A DNA stretch of 64,000 nucleotides from Rosistilla ulvae (GCF_007741475.1 NZ_CP036261.1:2170001-2234000); one strand, 5' to 3'; shown: positions 1-8,053, numbered from the stretch's first letter. Notes: generated by a model from the sequence alone, not told the origin. Numbers and translations are program-made.

Positions 1-222
1 AGCAATGGCAACCGACTCGACAACGTCGTTGTCCCCGTCACCGAGCTACGCCTTGGTGCCGAATACGCACACGTCTTTGCCGGTGGCAACAAACTGATCG
101 CGGGTGTCGGCTACGAACATCAGCAATTCAGCAGCCTCAGCGGTTTGGCTGGATCGATCGATCCCGAAGATGTCGATCTCGCCTTGGCCGGCCCCGTCTT
201 CTCGCTGACTTGGCAACGTTAA
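1..222 (+). CDS. C-terminal 73 residues of a probable exported beta-barrel-type protein (5' end outside window)
   Basis: Frame 1 is open from the first base to TAA at 220-222. The peptide alternates polar and hydrophobic residues (ELRLGAEYAHVF, KLIAGVGYEHQQF) and ends in a strand closing with Trp-Gln-Arg, which fits the last strands of an outer-membrane barrel such as those common in planctomycetes. The start and any signal peptide lie upstream of the window, so the family cannot be fixed. A strong hairpin follows within 50 bases. Confidence 0.55.
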   Translation, partial: SNGNRLDNVVVPVTELRLGAEYAHVFAGGNKLIAGVGYEHQQFSSLSGLAGSIDPEDVDLALAGPVFSLTWQR

Positions 223-265
223 ACGTCCGCATCTCCCCAGCGGATCGTTTGACTTTTGCAGCCAC

Positions 266-298
266 ACGCTTCCCGCCGATCAGATCGGCGGGAAGCGT
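266..298. terminator. Bidirectional hairpin between convergent genes
   Basis: A perfect 15-bp stem (266-280 with 284-298) and a CAG loop sit between the stop codons of two convergent genes. There is no clear T-run, but position and stem strength make a shared terminator likely. Confidence 0.6.
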
Positions 299-322
299 GC
301 TGCGGGGTGCGGTTTAAGACGC

Positions 323-1729
323 TTAGACGCGAGACAACATGCTCGCGATTCCGCCACTCAAGATCGGATCCATACCGGCCGCGCAATGGGCGACGCTGAC
401 GGCGTAGCCGCCCTGCGGATAGGCGTCGGCGGTGGGGATGTACCACGGACCGCCATCGGAATAGGCGGCGCAGGCGACGAAACGATTGGGCGCCGCTGCC
501 TGAGCCCGCAGTTGATATTCGATAAAGCTCTCCGACGGCAGATGGACCAACGAGACATCGTTGATATGCATGCAGCTGAGCGTGATCGGCACCATCGCCT
601 GGATCCGGCGAATCCACGCGACGGTATATGATGGCCGGTTGCGATGGACAACGCGCTGCGTCTTGTCGTTGATCTGTCGCATCAGGGCCTCTTCATCGAA
701 AGCCGGATTGATCGGCGGCAGGATGTCTTCGGTCTCCCAGCGAATCGATTCGATCGCTTCGGGGACCAACGTCTCTTGAGCGGCGACCATCCCGTCGAGA
801 ATCCGCTGGGTTAAGACAGGTCGCATCTCTTTGGAGCCGTTGTTGTATTTCCCCGCTCCGATATTGCCGCCGCACCCGTTGAAGTACATGTGGGTGCAGT
901 CGGGTTCTTGTTTCTGCATCTGCTTCCGCGCCAACCCGCAGAAGTCGGCGCTGACCCGTCCGTCGCCGTAGTAGCTCATCGGATGGCAGGCGTAATAATG
1001 ACACGCCGCCAGCTTTTTGTCGCCGTTGTAAAACGCGACCGTCTTGAGCATCGGATCGATCAGCCCTTCGGGGTAGGCATGGTGCTGTGGCGATCGCGAA
1101 CTGCTGCCACGCTGCGAGATCACCTTGCCGTCGAGACCGATCAGTCGGCGATTCCCCGCCACCTTGTCGACCTTTGCTTGGCTGCGAGCGACGTGTGTGA
1201 CCGGCGTCGTCTGTTTCATCGCTTTGCCAACCGCCTCGCGACCGGCGTCCAAGCACTCGAGGAAGAAGTCGCGCTCGACGATGTGAGGCAGATCGCCTTG
1301 TGCCAACACGATCTCTTCTGAGTCCAGACAGGCAAAGGGGGCATTGTGTTGATGCACGCAGTGAACCGCGACGCGATCGATCGTCGTGCCGGCAGCGTCG
1401 GCCAACGCTTGCCGCCACTGGATGTGAGCTGAATTCAGCAGCCCCGTCCAGTCGACGACACAGACGACGATCGGCTTGCCTGCACCCAACAACACATACC
1501 CAATCGCCTCCAGCGGATCGTCGACCCCGACGACCGGCTTGATCCAGCCGCCGCACAGCGAATGTCCCATCGGCGGCGTGACGTCGAAACGGAAGGTTCC
1601 CAGGTGAAGGTTGCCAGCCGATTCCGCGGCTAGTGCGGGGAGCGGGGCGATACCGCTAGCGAGCGTTGCTGCGGCGGTTGCCGAAATGAAACCACGACGG
1701 TTGAGTTCTTGAGGAAATAGATTTTTCAT
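323..1729 (-). CDS. Tat-exported neutral/alkaline ceramidase-like protein
   Basis: 468 residues. The N-terminus has a twin-arginine leader (NRRGFISATAAATLASG, residues 10-26) followed by Ala-rich sequence ending near ALAAE, so export as a folded protein is expected. The mature part begins LGTFRFDVTPPMG and contains VHCVHQHNAPF, YACHPMSYYGDGRVSADF and FNGCGGNIG. These resemble the metal-binding and substrate motifs of the neutral/alkaline non-lysosomal ceramidase superfamily. Planctomycetes carry many such proteins with unknown substrates, so ceramide hydrolysis is not implied. It appears monocistronic and converges on the barrel gene at the window start. No obvious Shine-Dalgarno precedes the ATG. 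Confidence 0.8.
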   Translation of the reverse strand: MKNLFPQELNRRGFISATAAATLASGIAPLPALAAESAGNLHLGTFRFDVTPPMGHSLCGGWIKPVVGVDDPLEAIGYVLLGAGKPIVVCVVDWTGLLNSAHIQWRQALADAAGTTIDRVAVHCVHQHNAPFACLDSEEIVLAQGDLPHIVERDFFLECLDAGREAVGKAMKQTTPVTHVARSQAKVDKVAGNRRLIGLDGKVISQRGSSSRSPQHHAYPEGLIDPMLKTVAFYNGDKKLAACHYYACHPMSYYGDGRVSADFCGLARKQMQKQEPDCTHMYFNGCGGNIGAGKYNNGSKEMRPVLTQRILDGMVAAQETLVPEAIESIRWETEDILPPINPAFDEEALMRQINDKTQRVVHRNRPSYTVAWIRRIQAMVPITLSCMHINDVSLVHLPSESFIEYQLRAQAAAPNRFVACAAYSDGGPWYIPTADAYPQGGYAVSVAHCAAGMDPILSGGIASMLSRV

Positions 1730-1974
1730 AGGAGAGAGATTCAGGCGGGAAAGGAGGCGGGAGAGAATACGGTGTCATTATAAACACGCTCGACAACAAA
1801 GTGTGGCAGGCAAGTGTTTCGCCACTGGTGGGGGAATCGTGGCTCGATCTGATTTATCAGCCGGTATGCAAAAGCGACTGCCGATGGGCAACACGCGTCG
1901 AGCATCTGCAGCGTTTCCGGCGGGCCGTATGCTCCAGCTTCATTCCTTTGCTTTGTCTTGCCGACAGCCGTGTT

Positions 1975-2512
1975 TCGCCCGACCAACGTGAACGACTTTG
2001 CAGCGGGAACGGAAATCGCTCGATCTTCATCGCGTGCAGCGACTGCAAGATCTTTGAAAGTGCGGTGAAGCTGTTCGCTGGTGCCACGTCAAATGGTTCG
2101 AACAACACGTTGGGGCTCGATGTCCAGCCGACAGACATCGCTTCGATTGGTAACGCTGGTAGCGAAACGTTTTCGGTTGAGGAGCAATCGATCTGAACGG
2201 CCACGATCTATCGATCGCCACCACATCGGGAACGATCACTGAAGACGACTCGACAACCCTTGCCGGCGAAAGCGTATCGATTAAAGAAGGGGGACGGGGG
2301 CTCGTCACCGTTTCGTTGGACATTCCTATCCACACCGCAGTGAATTTGGCTGTCAACTTTACCGTTGGAACCTCGCGTCGATCGCGACAGCACGGTACAG
2401 ACGGTTACCTTTGAGGCGGGCACCGTTTGAATCACAAGGTTTTACGGTGGCTAGCGTGCAAGATGCGATCGATGAAGTCGACGGTGACGTCCAAGTAAAA
2501 CCTCACCTCGGT
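1975..2512 (+). pseudogene. Decayed fragment of a Calx-beta-domain adhesin-like gene
   Basis: No frame is open throughout, yet pieces that look like successive Calx-beta strands appear in order in three frames. About 2069-2195 reads ATSNGSNNTLGLDV and SETFSVEEQSI; 2196-2376 reads TITEDDSTTLAGESVSIKEG and then GLVTVSLD; 2377-2427 reads VDRDSTVQTVTFEAGTV; 2456-2500 reads VQDAIDEVDGDVQVK. Calx-beta repeats typically carry an EGG turn, a 'TVTFEAG' strand and a 'DxxxE.DE.V' strand. Frameshifts and stops between the pieces indicate a relic. The stretch 1730-1975 upstream holds no gene I can support. Confidence 0.6.
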
Positions 2513-2557
2513 CGCGTCGCTTGGTTCGTGACAAGTTTCGCTGGGGGCCTCGGCGGC

Positions 2558-2582
2558 AACCACCGGTTTTGCACCGGTGGTT
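2558..2582 (-). terminator. Hairpin overlapping the barrel gene stop codon
   Basis: A perfect 10-bp inverted repeat (2558-2567 with 2573-2582) with a 5-nt loop overlaps the TAA of the minus-strand gene ending at 2581. No T-run follows, so intrinsic termination is uncertain; it could instead protect the 3' end. Confidence 0.45.
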
Positions 2583-3552
2583 AATAGTGATATTCCAGTC
2601 CCACAGTTGCTCCGTGGTAGAAGACACTGTCGGAGGCGTCGACGCCGTGCGGGGCGAGGAAGTTCGAATGGACCAGTTCATCCGAGGCGACGGCAACCGA
2701 TGTGACCCACATGACTTGGTAGCCCGCCACAAAATCCAGCTGGCTGGTCAGACTTCTGCGTGCATTTAGCCCCAGTTCTGCCAGAAAAGAGAGCTTCCCA
2801 CGGTTCCCCGCATCACGAGCCTGAGCGATTCCCGTGTCGTACAATGTCGATTGTTTCGCGGCATTGCCGAAAAGACCGACCTGACTAAAGCCGTCAAGCG
2901 ACCAGTTCCCTCTACGAAACAGGTTCGATTCTAGGCCAACCTGTCCGCCGTACAAACGGTTTTGCGCCGCGGTATCGATCGATGTTGGCGTCCCTCCCGA
3001 TTCAAAACCAAAGCCGATCCGATCGTCGATCTCCAGATATCGAAGTCCTGTGGTGAAGCGGAGCGATTCAGTCAACCGCCGACTGATTCCAAGTTCCAGG
3101 CTATGCAAGTCGGATGTGTGAACGCCTTCGATCGACGTGACATCGGGAAAGGCCACCGGTAAGGGGACATTCAGGACTGCGACGCTTGCCGGTCCGACCA
3201 GATCGCGATGGCTTTCACTCCATTGATCGACACTCATCCATCGCACGGTCAACGCAGTGCAAGCATCTAGGTTGTAGCGACCATTGAGTTCGTAGCCTGC
3301 CTGAAATCCCAAATCGAATTCGTTGGAATCAAAGTTGCCGTTGGGGCCCCAGAAAATTCGATTGTCGTCGTCGACCCGCTCCAAAAACAATGCCTTGGCA
3401 CCAAAGCTCCATCTCGCCGGCGCACTGCATCCAACGGCGTCACAACCACTTGAGGCATCACATTCAAATTGTCCCTGCGCGATGGAAGTGAGCCCCATCG
3501 ACAAGAGGAACCAAGCAGCTACTTGAAATCGTTTTCGATGGAACTTCAGCAT
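2581..3552 (-). CDS. Secreted outer-membrane beta-barrel protein (BBP7/Lpg1974-like)
   Basis: 323 residues with a Sec signal peptide (FQVAAWFLLSMGLTSIAQGQ) and a short Cys-containing linker (FECDASSGCDAVGC). The rest alternates in beta-barrel fashion, with strand-like segments such as GFQAGYELNGRYN, SLELGISRRL, GGQVGLESNLF and a terminal GATVGLEYHY. A C-terminal aromatic residue is typical of BAM-inserted barrels. The Trp/Gly motif ARWSFGAKALFLERVDDDNR near the mature N-terminus is characteristic of planctomycete BBP7-like proteins. Function unknown. It is transcribed alone. Confidence 0.65.
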   Translation of the reverse strand: MLKFHRKRFQVAAWFLLSMGLTSIAQGQFECDASSGCDAVGCSAPARWSFGAKALFLERVDDDNRIFWGPNGNFDSNEFDLGFQAGYELNGRYNLDACTALTVRWMSVDQWSESHRDLVGPASVAVLNVPLPVAFPDVTSIEGVHTSDLHSLELGISRRLTESLRFTTGLRYLEIDDRIGFGFESGGTPTSIDTAAQNRLYGGQVGLESNLFRRGNWSLDGFSQVGLFGNAAKQSTLYDTGIAQARDAGNRGKLSFLAELGLNARRSLTSQLDFVAGYQVMWVTSVAVASDELVHSNFLAPHGVDASDSVFYHGATVGLEYHY

Positions 3553-3708
3553 GATTATCGATTCCGTTCGTTAGCATTCGTCTGAATGTTTTTTGCGTTC
3601 CCGTTGGGATGGCTATCGAGTATTTCGTTGCCGAATTCCTTCCATTTTTCCGCCAACGGTCAAAGACTCGAGAAAAGCTCCCTCAATAGGAGGGGGAACC
3701 CACATAAA

Positions 3709-3750
3709 CCGCAAGGACTAACTCGGCAGCCCGGCGGTAATTCCTTGCGG
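3709..3750 (-). terminator. Hairpin downstream of the PafA-like gene
   Basis: CCGCAAGGA (3709-3717) pairs perfectly with TCCTTGCGG (3742-3750) across a 24-nt loop. It lies about 115 nt beyond the stop of the minus-strand gene ending at 3864 and could end that transcript. The rest of 3553-3863 shows no gene. Confidence 0.35.
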
Positions 3751-3863
3751 AGGCATGGTTTAGCGATGCGTGTTGGCACGTGCGCTCGGTCGGCATGCGT
3801 TGCAAGAAGTGTTCGGATTCGTTGCGATAGCGAGAGGGGAATTTTGCGTCACGCGGCCGAGAT

Positions 3864-5546
3864 CTACAGTCGGACGCGGCGGTTGCCGAAGGCTTTGCCC
3901 AGACGGATGCTGTTCCACGAGGCATGCACGGGAGTGTCGGTGCCGGAGAATTCGCGGATAAAACTGCCACGCCGCATCGCGCGTGGTGTGGGAGGCGGCT
4001 GTCGCATCGCCCGCAGGATCTCCTGCTCGCTGACAATCTGCTCGGTCTCACCCGCCGATTCCAGCAGCAAGTAGTACCCGTCGGATGAGAGTTCGTGGTA
4101 CTTGATGTCGAGCTTGCGGTTGGCCGGCAACGGCAGGTTCGGGCCCGCTTGTTTCAACAACATCCTCTTGGTCACCCAGTCGATGCGGCCGACAAGGATC
4201 GTGCGATCACCGGCTAATCCATCCAGCACATCGCTCCACCGCTGCAGCACTTCATACGCTTCGTCGGGCCGATTTTTGTTCGACTCCACAAATCGGCGGC
4301 AAGCGGCTTGGTACCATCGCTGGACGTCGAGTGCTGTCATCGGTCGGCCGTTGTGGACGGCGATCGCACGCTCGATCGGTTCGTCCCGAACCACAGCTTG
4401 CAATGCGCGCAGCGGTCGCCGAACGCGCGGTGGATTTTGGATCGCGCCCGCTTCGATCGCATCGATCATCAATGTGGTCGTGGCGAGCCGCAGATATTCC
4501 GCCTCCTCCGCCATGTTGCAGTCTCCCAAACAGACTTGCATCCGTTGGCGTGAACCCAGGTTGCTGAAGAGGTCCATCGGATTAAACCATCCGATCAGGC
4601 AAGCATCCATCAGATGGGCGACGCTGAACAAAGGATAAGCGTGGTTTCCCAGCGGTCCAAAGATAAATCGCAGCACGGGGGCTTTCTGAGCCAACAGGAA
4701 ATCACCGCTATCGGAAACCCAACCGCTTCCCGAGAGGATCGATCGGCTGACCAAAAACGGCGTCAACATTCGGACATGTCGACGATACAGACAGAACCTA
4801 GCAGCGACGATGATCGTCAACAGCATTGGGCTCAGCGCGATCATCGCCACGCGGTTGAGCGCTCGTTCGACCGAGCGTGGGATCGGCGTGGCATCTTCGG
4901 ATGTGTCGAATCCATCACCGAAGAACTTACGGAACAATTCCGCACGCTGCCCGCTGTCGGTTCGCATCACAGCAAACGGATAGACCGCCACAGCAATCAA
5001 CAGGTACGCGGGGATCGCGACGATCACCAACGGGACCATTATTACCCAAAACAGTAGACAGATCGTCGCCGCTAACAACAAGATGCCACGCCAACACGCG
5101 AGCCCCAGCCAGCCGGTGACTTGAATCTCGTAGTTCTCGTGAGTGCCGTAGGCGTTCCCTTGGCTGTCGCGGCTGTTCTTGATCAAGACCATCTCGCCGT
5201 CGTCGCGACAACTGGCCGCCGATTCGCTCAGCAAACGATCTTGAGCACGCTGCCATATCAAGGCATCGCGTGGGCTTTGGCATTCGGGCGTCGCCGCTTC
5301 GATCAGACCAAAACCGCCCGCATGTAGAACGCGTTCGAAACCGATCGTGCCGCCGTTGGCTGTAAAGTGCTTCTCTTCCAAGACGCTGCCGGTCGCGGTC
5401 GGCAATCGTTCCCGGAACTTCTCCAACAGCGAGCGATAGAGTTCGATCTGTTTGACGGGCGGCCCGTCTTGGTGCGGCCGAAAGCGGATCGCGTATTCGG
5501 TCTCCAGCCCCAGTAAGCGTTGAAAGATTGGAGCGTTGGTTTTCAA
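3864..5546 (-). CDS. Membrane-inserted PafA/Dop-family (Pup ligase-like) enzyme
   Basis: 560 residues from a TTG start (5546); an in-frame stop lies just upstream, and GLETEY at residues 13-18 sits as near the N-terminus as in PafA. Family motifs run in order: GLETEY, ATPEC (85-89), KNSRDSQGNAYGTHENY (123-139), LTPFLVSR (261-268), GDCNMAE (341-347), TALDVQRWY (404-412), RIDWVTKR (454-461), KLDIKYHEL (478-486) and QPPPTPRAMRRGSFI (516-530). PafA/Dop enzymes use ATP to attach, deamidate or remove the Pup modifier. Between the HENY strand and LTPFLVSR lies an insertion of about 115 residues with long hydrophobic stretches at about 148-193 and 232-254, predicting membrane anchoring. The long Dop loop is absent. 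The catalytic Asp after NGG seems replaced by Glu71. It is preceded by the Gly-Gly-Glu small gene; no proteasome gene is nearby. Confidence 0.85.
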   Translation of the reverse strand: MKTNAPIFQRLLGLETEYAIRFRPHQDGPPVKQIELYRSLLEKFRERLPTATGSVLEEKHFTANGGTIGFERVLHAGGFGLIEAATPECQSPRDALIWQRAQDRLLSESAASCRDDGEMVLIKNSRDSQGNAYGTHENYEIQVTGWLGLACWRGILLLAATICLLFWVIMVPLVIVAIPAYLLIAVAVYPFAVMRTDSGQRAELFRKFFGDGFDTSEDATPIPRSVERALNRVAMIALSPMLLTIIVAARFCLYRRHVRMLTPFLVSRSILSGSGWVSDSGDFLLAQKAPVLRFIFGPLGNHAYPLFSVAHLMDACLIGWFNPMDLFSNLGSRQRMQVCLGDCNMAEEAEYLRLATTTLMIDAIEAGAIQNPPRVRRPLRALQAVVRDEPIERAIAVHNGRPMTALDVQRWYQAACRRFVESNKNRPDEAYEVLQRWSDVLDGLAGDRTILVGRIDWVTKRMLLKQAGPNLPLPANRKLDIKYHELSSDGYYLLLESAGETEQIVSEQEILRAMRQPPPTPRAMRRGSFIREFSGTDTPVHASWNSIRLGKAFGNRRVRL

Positions 5547-5655
5547 GAGCTTCGCCTGCCGGGGTGCGCAAATTCAAACAGCACGCCCCGACGGGCTGAT
5601 TCGGTCGGGCGGTGATCGATCGCCGCCCCACCCTTTAAAAGATTCGCCGATCGAT

Positions 5656-5811
5656 TTATTCGCCGCCGTCGGGAACGACAACCTCGTCCAGATATCGCTG
5701 CGGTTGATCTTGGGCATCGACGGCGACTCGGTCGATGATCTGTTCCAAGGTTTGCGGTTGAGGCAACGTTTCGCTGGTCTGCGGTGCTTCGAGAATGGTG
5801 TCCGTCTTCAC
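5656..5811 (-). CDS. Pup-like small protein ending in Gly-Gly-Glu (putative modifier)
   Basis: 51 residues from GTG at 5811, in an open frame that extends further upstream. This start is chosen because AGGAG lies 7 nt before it and because a TATAAT promoter places the transcript start near 5876, after all upstream ATG codons. The N-terminal half is polar and rich in Pro, Gln, Thr and Glu with no predicted fold. The C-terminal part has an amphipathic LEQIIDRV stretch and ends RYLDEVVVPDGGE. Actinobacterial Pup has the same plan: about 60 residues, disordered and acidic, with a short helical C-terminus ending GGQ or GGE. A final Glu would need no deamidation. It sits 109 nt upstream of the PafA-like gene on the same strand. 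The role as a protein modifier is inferred. Confidence 0.65.
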   Translation of the reverse strand: MKTDTILEAPQTSETLPQPQTLEQIIDRVAVDAQDQPQRYLDEVVVPDGGE

Positions 5812-5818
5812 AGGGGCG

Positions 5819-5823
5819 CTCCT
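5819..5823 (-). promoter_or_regulatory. Shine-Dalgarno AGGAG of the Pup-like gene
   Basis: AGGAG on the minus strand lies 7 nt before the GTG at 5811. It is the site that fixes the 51-codon reading over the longer upstream readings. Confidence 0.7.
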
Positions 5824-5883
5824 GAATCGATAGGTGATCGGATACAATGGGCGATGCGGAATCGTTCCCACTCCATTCGCTTG

Positions 5884-5912
5884 ATTATAGAAGAAAGATT
5901 TGCGGGTCACAA
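5884..5912 (-). promoter_or_regulatory. Sigma-70-type promoter for the Pup-like/PafA-like genes
   Basis: On the minus strand TTGTGA (5912-5907, 4 of 6 matches to TTGACA), a 17-nt spacer and a perfect TATAAT (5889-5884) predict a start near 5876, giving a leader of about 65 nt before the GTG at 5811. No other promoter this good was noticed in the region. Confidence 0.6.
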
Positions 5913-6175
5913 TCAAGTGATTTCGCGGTGTGGGGCGTTGGGCGAACTGGGCAAATCTTGCCAGCAGGCTCTCCCCCATCGAGCAACGCCGCAAAGCGTT
6001 TTTCGTTATAGAGGATGCCGGTTCTCGGCCGTAGCGGAAGTCGTCAAGACTTTCGATCCACGGCGAGTCTTCCTTCCGAAACTCTTGACGAGTTCCGCGA
6101 CGCAATGGTTCACCAATTTTATATCTGATCTTCCAACCACCACTCCTGTTCACACAATCCGATCCCCTTTTATTT

Positions 6176-7060
6176 ATGTCCGCTGAATCCCTGCTGCAGA
6201 ATTACCAACTGATCGACTTTGGCGACGGTCGCAAACTCGAATCGATCGACGGCTACAAGCTCGACCGCCCCAGTCCCGCGGCGGAATGGGATGCTCCTGC
6301 GCAGGCCGATGCCTGGCAACAAGCCGATGCCGTCTACGATGGTTCGTCCTGGACGATCTTCAACGAGTGGCCCGAGTCGCTGGAACTCGACGCGGGCGGA
6401 TTCCGATTGGCTGCGGAACCGAAGCCGTTTGGGCACATCGGTTTTTTCCCCGAACAGGCTGCGAATTGGCAGTGGCTGGCGAGTTTGGCCGATCGGTTGC
6501 CAGTGGACTGTCGCGACGCGATGAATCTGTTTGGGTATACCGGCGGCAGCACGCTGGCTCTTGCTCGCGTCGGATTCCGCGTCGCCCATATCGATGCGTC
6601 CAAGCCGAGCGTCGCGCGGACCGGCGATAACGCCCGCCGCAGCGAACTGGGCGACGCGGCGATTCGCTACATCGTCGAAGACGCCCGCCGGTTTGCCGCT
6701 CGCGAGATTCGCCGCGGCCGAAAGCACAGCGTGATCGTGCTGGATCCGCCGGCCTACGGTCACGGAACCAAAGGGGATTCGTGGCGGATCCAACGCGACC
6801 TCTGGCCGCTGTTGGAAGATTGTCTGTCGCTGCTGACGCCTCGCGCGGCGATGTTGATCACCGGCCATTCCGATACGATCTGCGATTCGGATATCAGCGA
6901 CTGGTTGCGACAGAACCAACCGGCGGGACTCGAGATCGAGGAGGGGCGTTGCAAGATCCCCGACAGCTCGGGTCGCTCGCTCGACGCCGGCTATTTCGTT
7001 CGCGCGACCTGGCACTTGGACAGTCCCTCCACCATGGACTTAAGTGATGATGCAAACTGA
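6176..7060 (+). CDS. Class I SAM methyltransferase, RlmI/RlmK-like
   Basis: 294 residues. The SAM-binding region reads AMNLFGYTGGSTLALARVG followed by an acidic loop (AHIDASKPSV), and the catalytic-type motif is VIVLDPPAYGHG, as in the YccW/RlmI/RlmK family of rRNA methyltransferases. A C-terminal GHSDTI/LEIEEGRC segment also fits that family. No N-terminal PUA domain is present and the N-terminal 80 residues are short, so it matches the planctomycete 'RlmK-like' form rather than full RlmI. The target is not known. Its end overlaps larE by up to 17 bases, suggesting co-transcription. It diverges from the Pup-like gene. Confidence 0.75.
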   Translation: MSAESLLQNYQLIDFGDGRKLESIDGYKLDRPSPAAEWDAPAQADAWQQADAVYDGSSWTIFNEWPESLELDAGGFRLAAEPKPFGHIGFFPEQAANWQWLASLADRLPVDCRDAMNLFGYTGGSTLALARVGFRVAHIDASKPSVARTGDNARRSELGDAAIRYIVEDARRFAAREIRRGRKHSVIVLDPPAYGHGTKGDSWRIQRDLWPLLEDCLSLLTPRAAMLITGHSDTICDSDISDWLRQNQPAGLEIEEGRCKIPDSSGRSLDAGYFVRATWHLDSPSTMDLSDDAN

Positions 7061-7868
7061 AGCGATCGCCCAACGTTTGATCGATGAACTGCAGCGGCAT
7101 CCTCGCGTCGTCGTCGCTTTTTCAGGCGGAGTCGACAGCGCGGTGGTCGCCGCCGCTGCGCAGCGAGCATTGGGCTACAAGGCGTTGGCCGTGATGGCGA
7201 TCAGCCCCAGCGTGCCGGAGCGGCAGAGCGAATTGGCGGCGCAGGTGGCTGCGGAAATTGGGATCGATCTACAAACGATCTCAACTCACGAAACCGAACG
7301 TCCCGATTACCAACGCAACGATGGCCAACGCTGCTTCTATTGCAAACAGACGCTCTATCAAACGCTGGCGACGATCGCCGACGAGCACCGCGACAGCGTG
7401 ATCTGCAGCGGAACCAACGCCGACGATCTAGGCGATCACCGACCGGGGATCCAAGCTGGTCGCGACGCAGCGGTGCAGACGCCGTTGGCCGATCTTGGGA
7501 TCACCAAAACGATGGTCCGCCAGCTGGCAAAGCACTGGGAATTGTCGGTTTGGGATCTCCCCGCAGGGCCCTGTTTGGCCAGCCGGATCGCGTATGGCGA
7601 ACCGGTCACCGTCGACAAGCTGCAACGGATCGATCGCGCGGAAAACTGGCTCCGCGACGAAGGCTTTGCCGAACTTCGCGTCCGATTGCATCCGGGACAG
7701 CTGGCGCGGATCGAAGTCCCCGCCGCGCGGATCGCTGATTTGGTGCAGCCGGAGTTTCGCCAGCGGATGAGCCGACACTTCCGCTCGCTCGGCTTCCAGT
7801 TCATCACCGTCGATATCGAAGGCCTGCGTTCGGGCAACCTGAATCAATTGGTCTCGATCGGCAATTGA
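7044..7868 (+). CDS. larE: ATP-dependent sacrificial sulfur transferase LarE
   Basis: 274 residues, starting GTG-ATG-ATG so the exact start is ambiguous by two codons. The PP-loop motif VVVAFSGGVDSAVVAAAAQ lies near residues 25-43. CFYCK and DLPAGPCLASRI match LarE; the Cys of PCLASR corresponds to the residue that gives up its sulfur in Lactobacillus LarE. LarE converts the carboxylates of the pyridinium dinucleotide cofactor precursor to thiocarboxylates on the way to the nickel-pincer nucleotide used by lactate racemase and relatives. No larB, larC or larA is present in the window. It overlaps the preceding methyltransferase gene. Confidence 0.88.
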   Translation: MMMQTEAIAQRLIDELQRHPRVVVAFSGGVDSAVVAAAAQRALGYKALAVMAISPSVPERQSELAAQVAAEIGIDLQTISTHETERPDYQRNDGQRCFYCKQTLYQTLATIADEHRDSVICSGTNADDLGDHRPGIQAGRDAAVQTPLADLGITKTMVRQLAKHWELSVWDLPAGPCLASRIAYGEPVTVDKLQRIDRAENWLRDEGFAELRVRLHPGQLARIEVPAARIADLVQPEFRQRMSRHFRSLGFQFITVDIEGLRSGNLNQLVSIGN

Positions 7869-8000
7869 TCGCTCGCCGCGGACAAACCTTCTAGCTTGGC
7901 AGTTGCCCGAATTGCGAATTCGGTTCGCCCGGATTGCAATGCCCGCATCCGCTTGCGGCGTTATACTTCGCCCTACCGACGTCGTTCGACGAGATGGTCG

Positions 8001-8053
8001 CCTTTCGCTCCGCGAAAGTGCGGATGTACCACGCACTTTTGCGGAGCAAAAGG
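8001..8053. repeat. Compound palindrome related to the 165-bp repeat family
   Basis: Two small hairpins, CTTTCGC-tcc-GCGAAAG (8002-8018) and CTTTTGC-gga-GCAAAAG (8036-8052), are inverted copies of each other, so 8001-8022 and 8032-8053 form a larger 22-bp imperfect hairpin. The left arm also occurs in each unit of the array at 32.2-32.7 kb, marking it as a dispersed element. It fills the gap between larE and the DapA-like gene (7869-8130). Confidence 0.65.

Noticed and set aside
1801-2196. A 131-residue plus-strand frame as an intact small gene
   Set aside because: Its later part is a Calx-beta-like strand and its first part is unrelated; better explained as part of a frameshifted relic.
3586-4074. 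A 162-residue plus-strand frame beside the PafA-like gene
   Set aside because: Overlaps the 3' end of the PafA-like gene in antisense and has no recognisable motif; not a partner gene.
5656-6153. A longer 165-residue version of the Pup-like frame
   Set aside because: Its upstream starts precede the TATAAT promoter and lack a Shine-Dalgarno site; the region beyond 5811 reads as Arg-rich noise. The GTG at 5811 is better supported.
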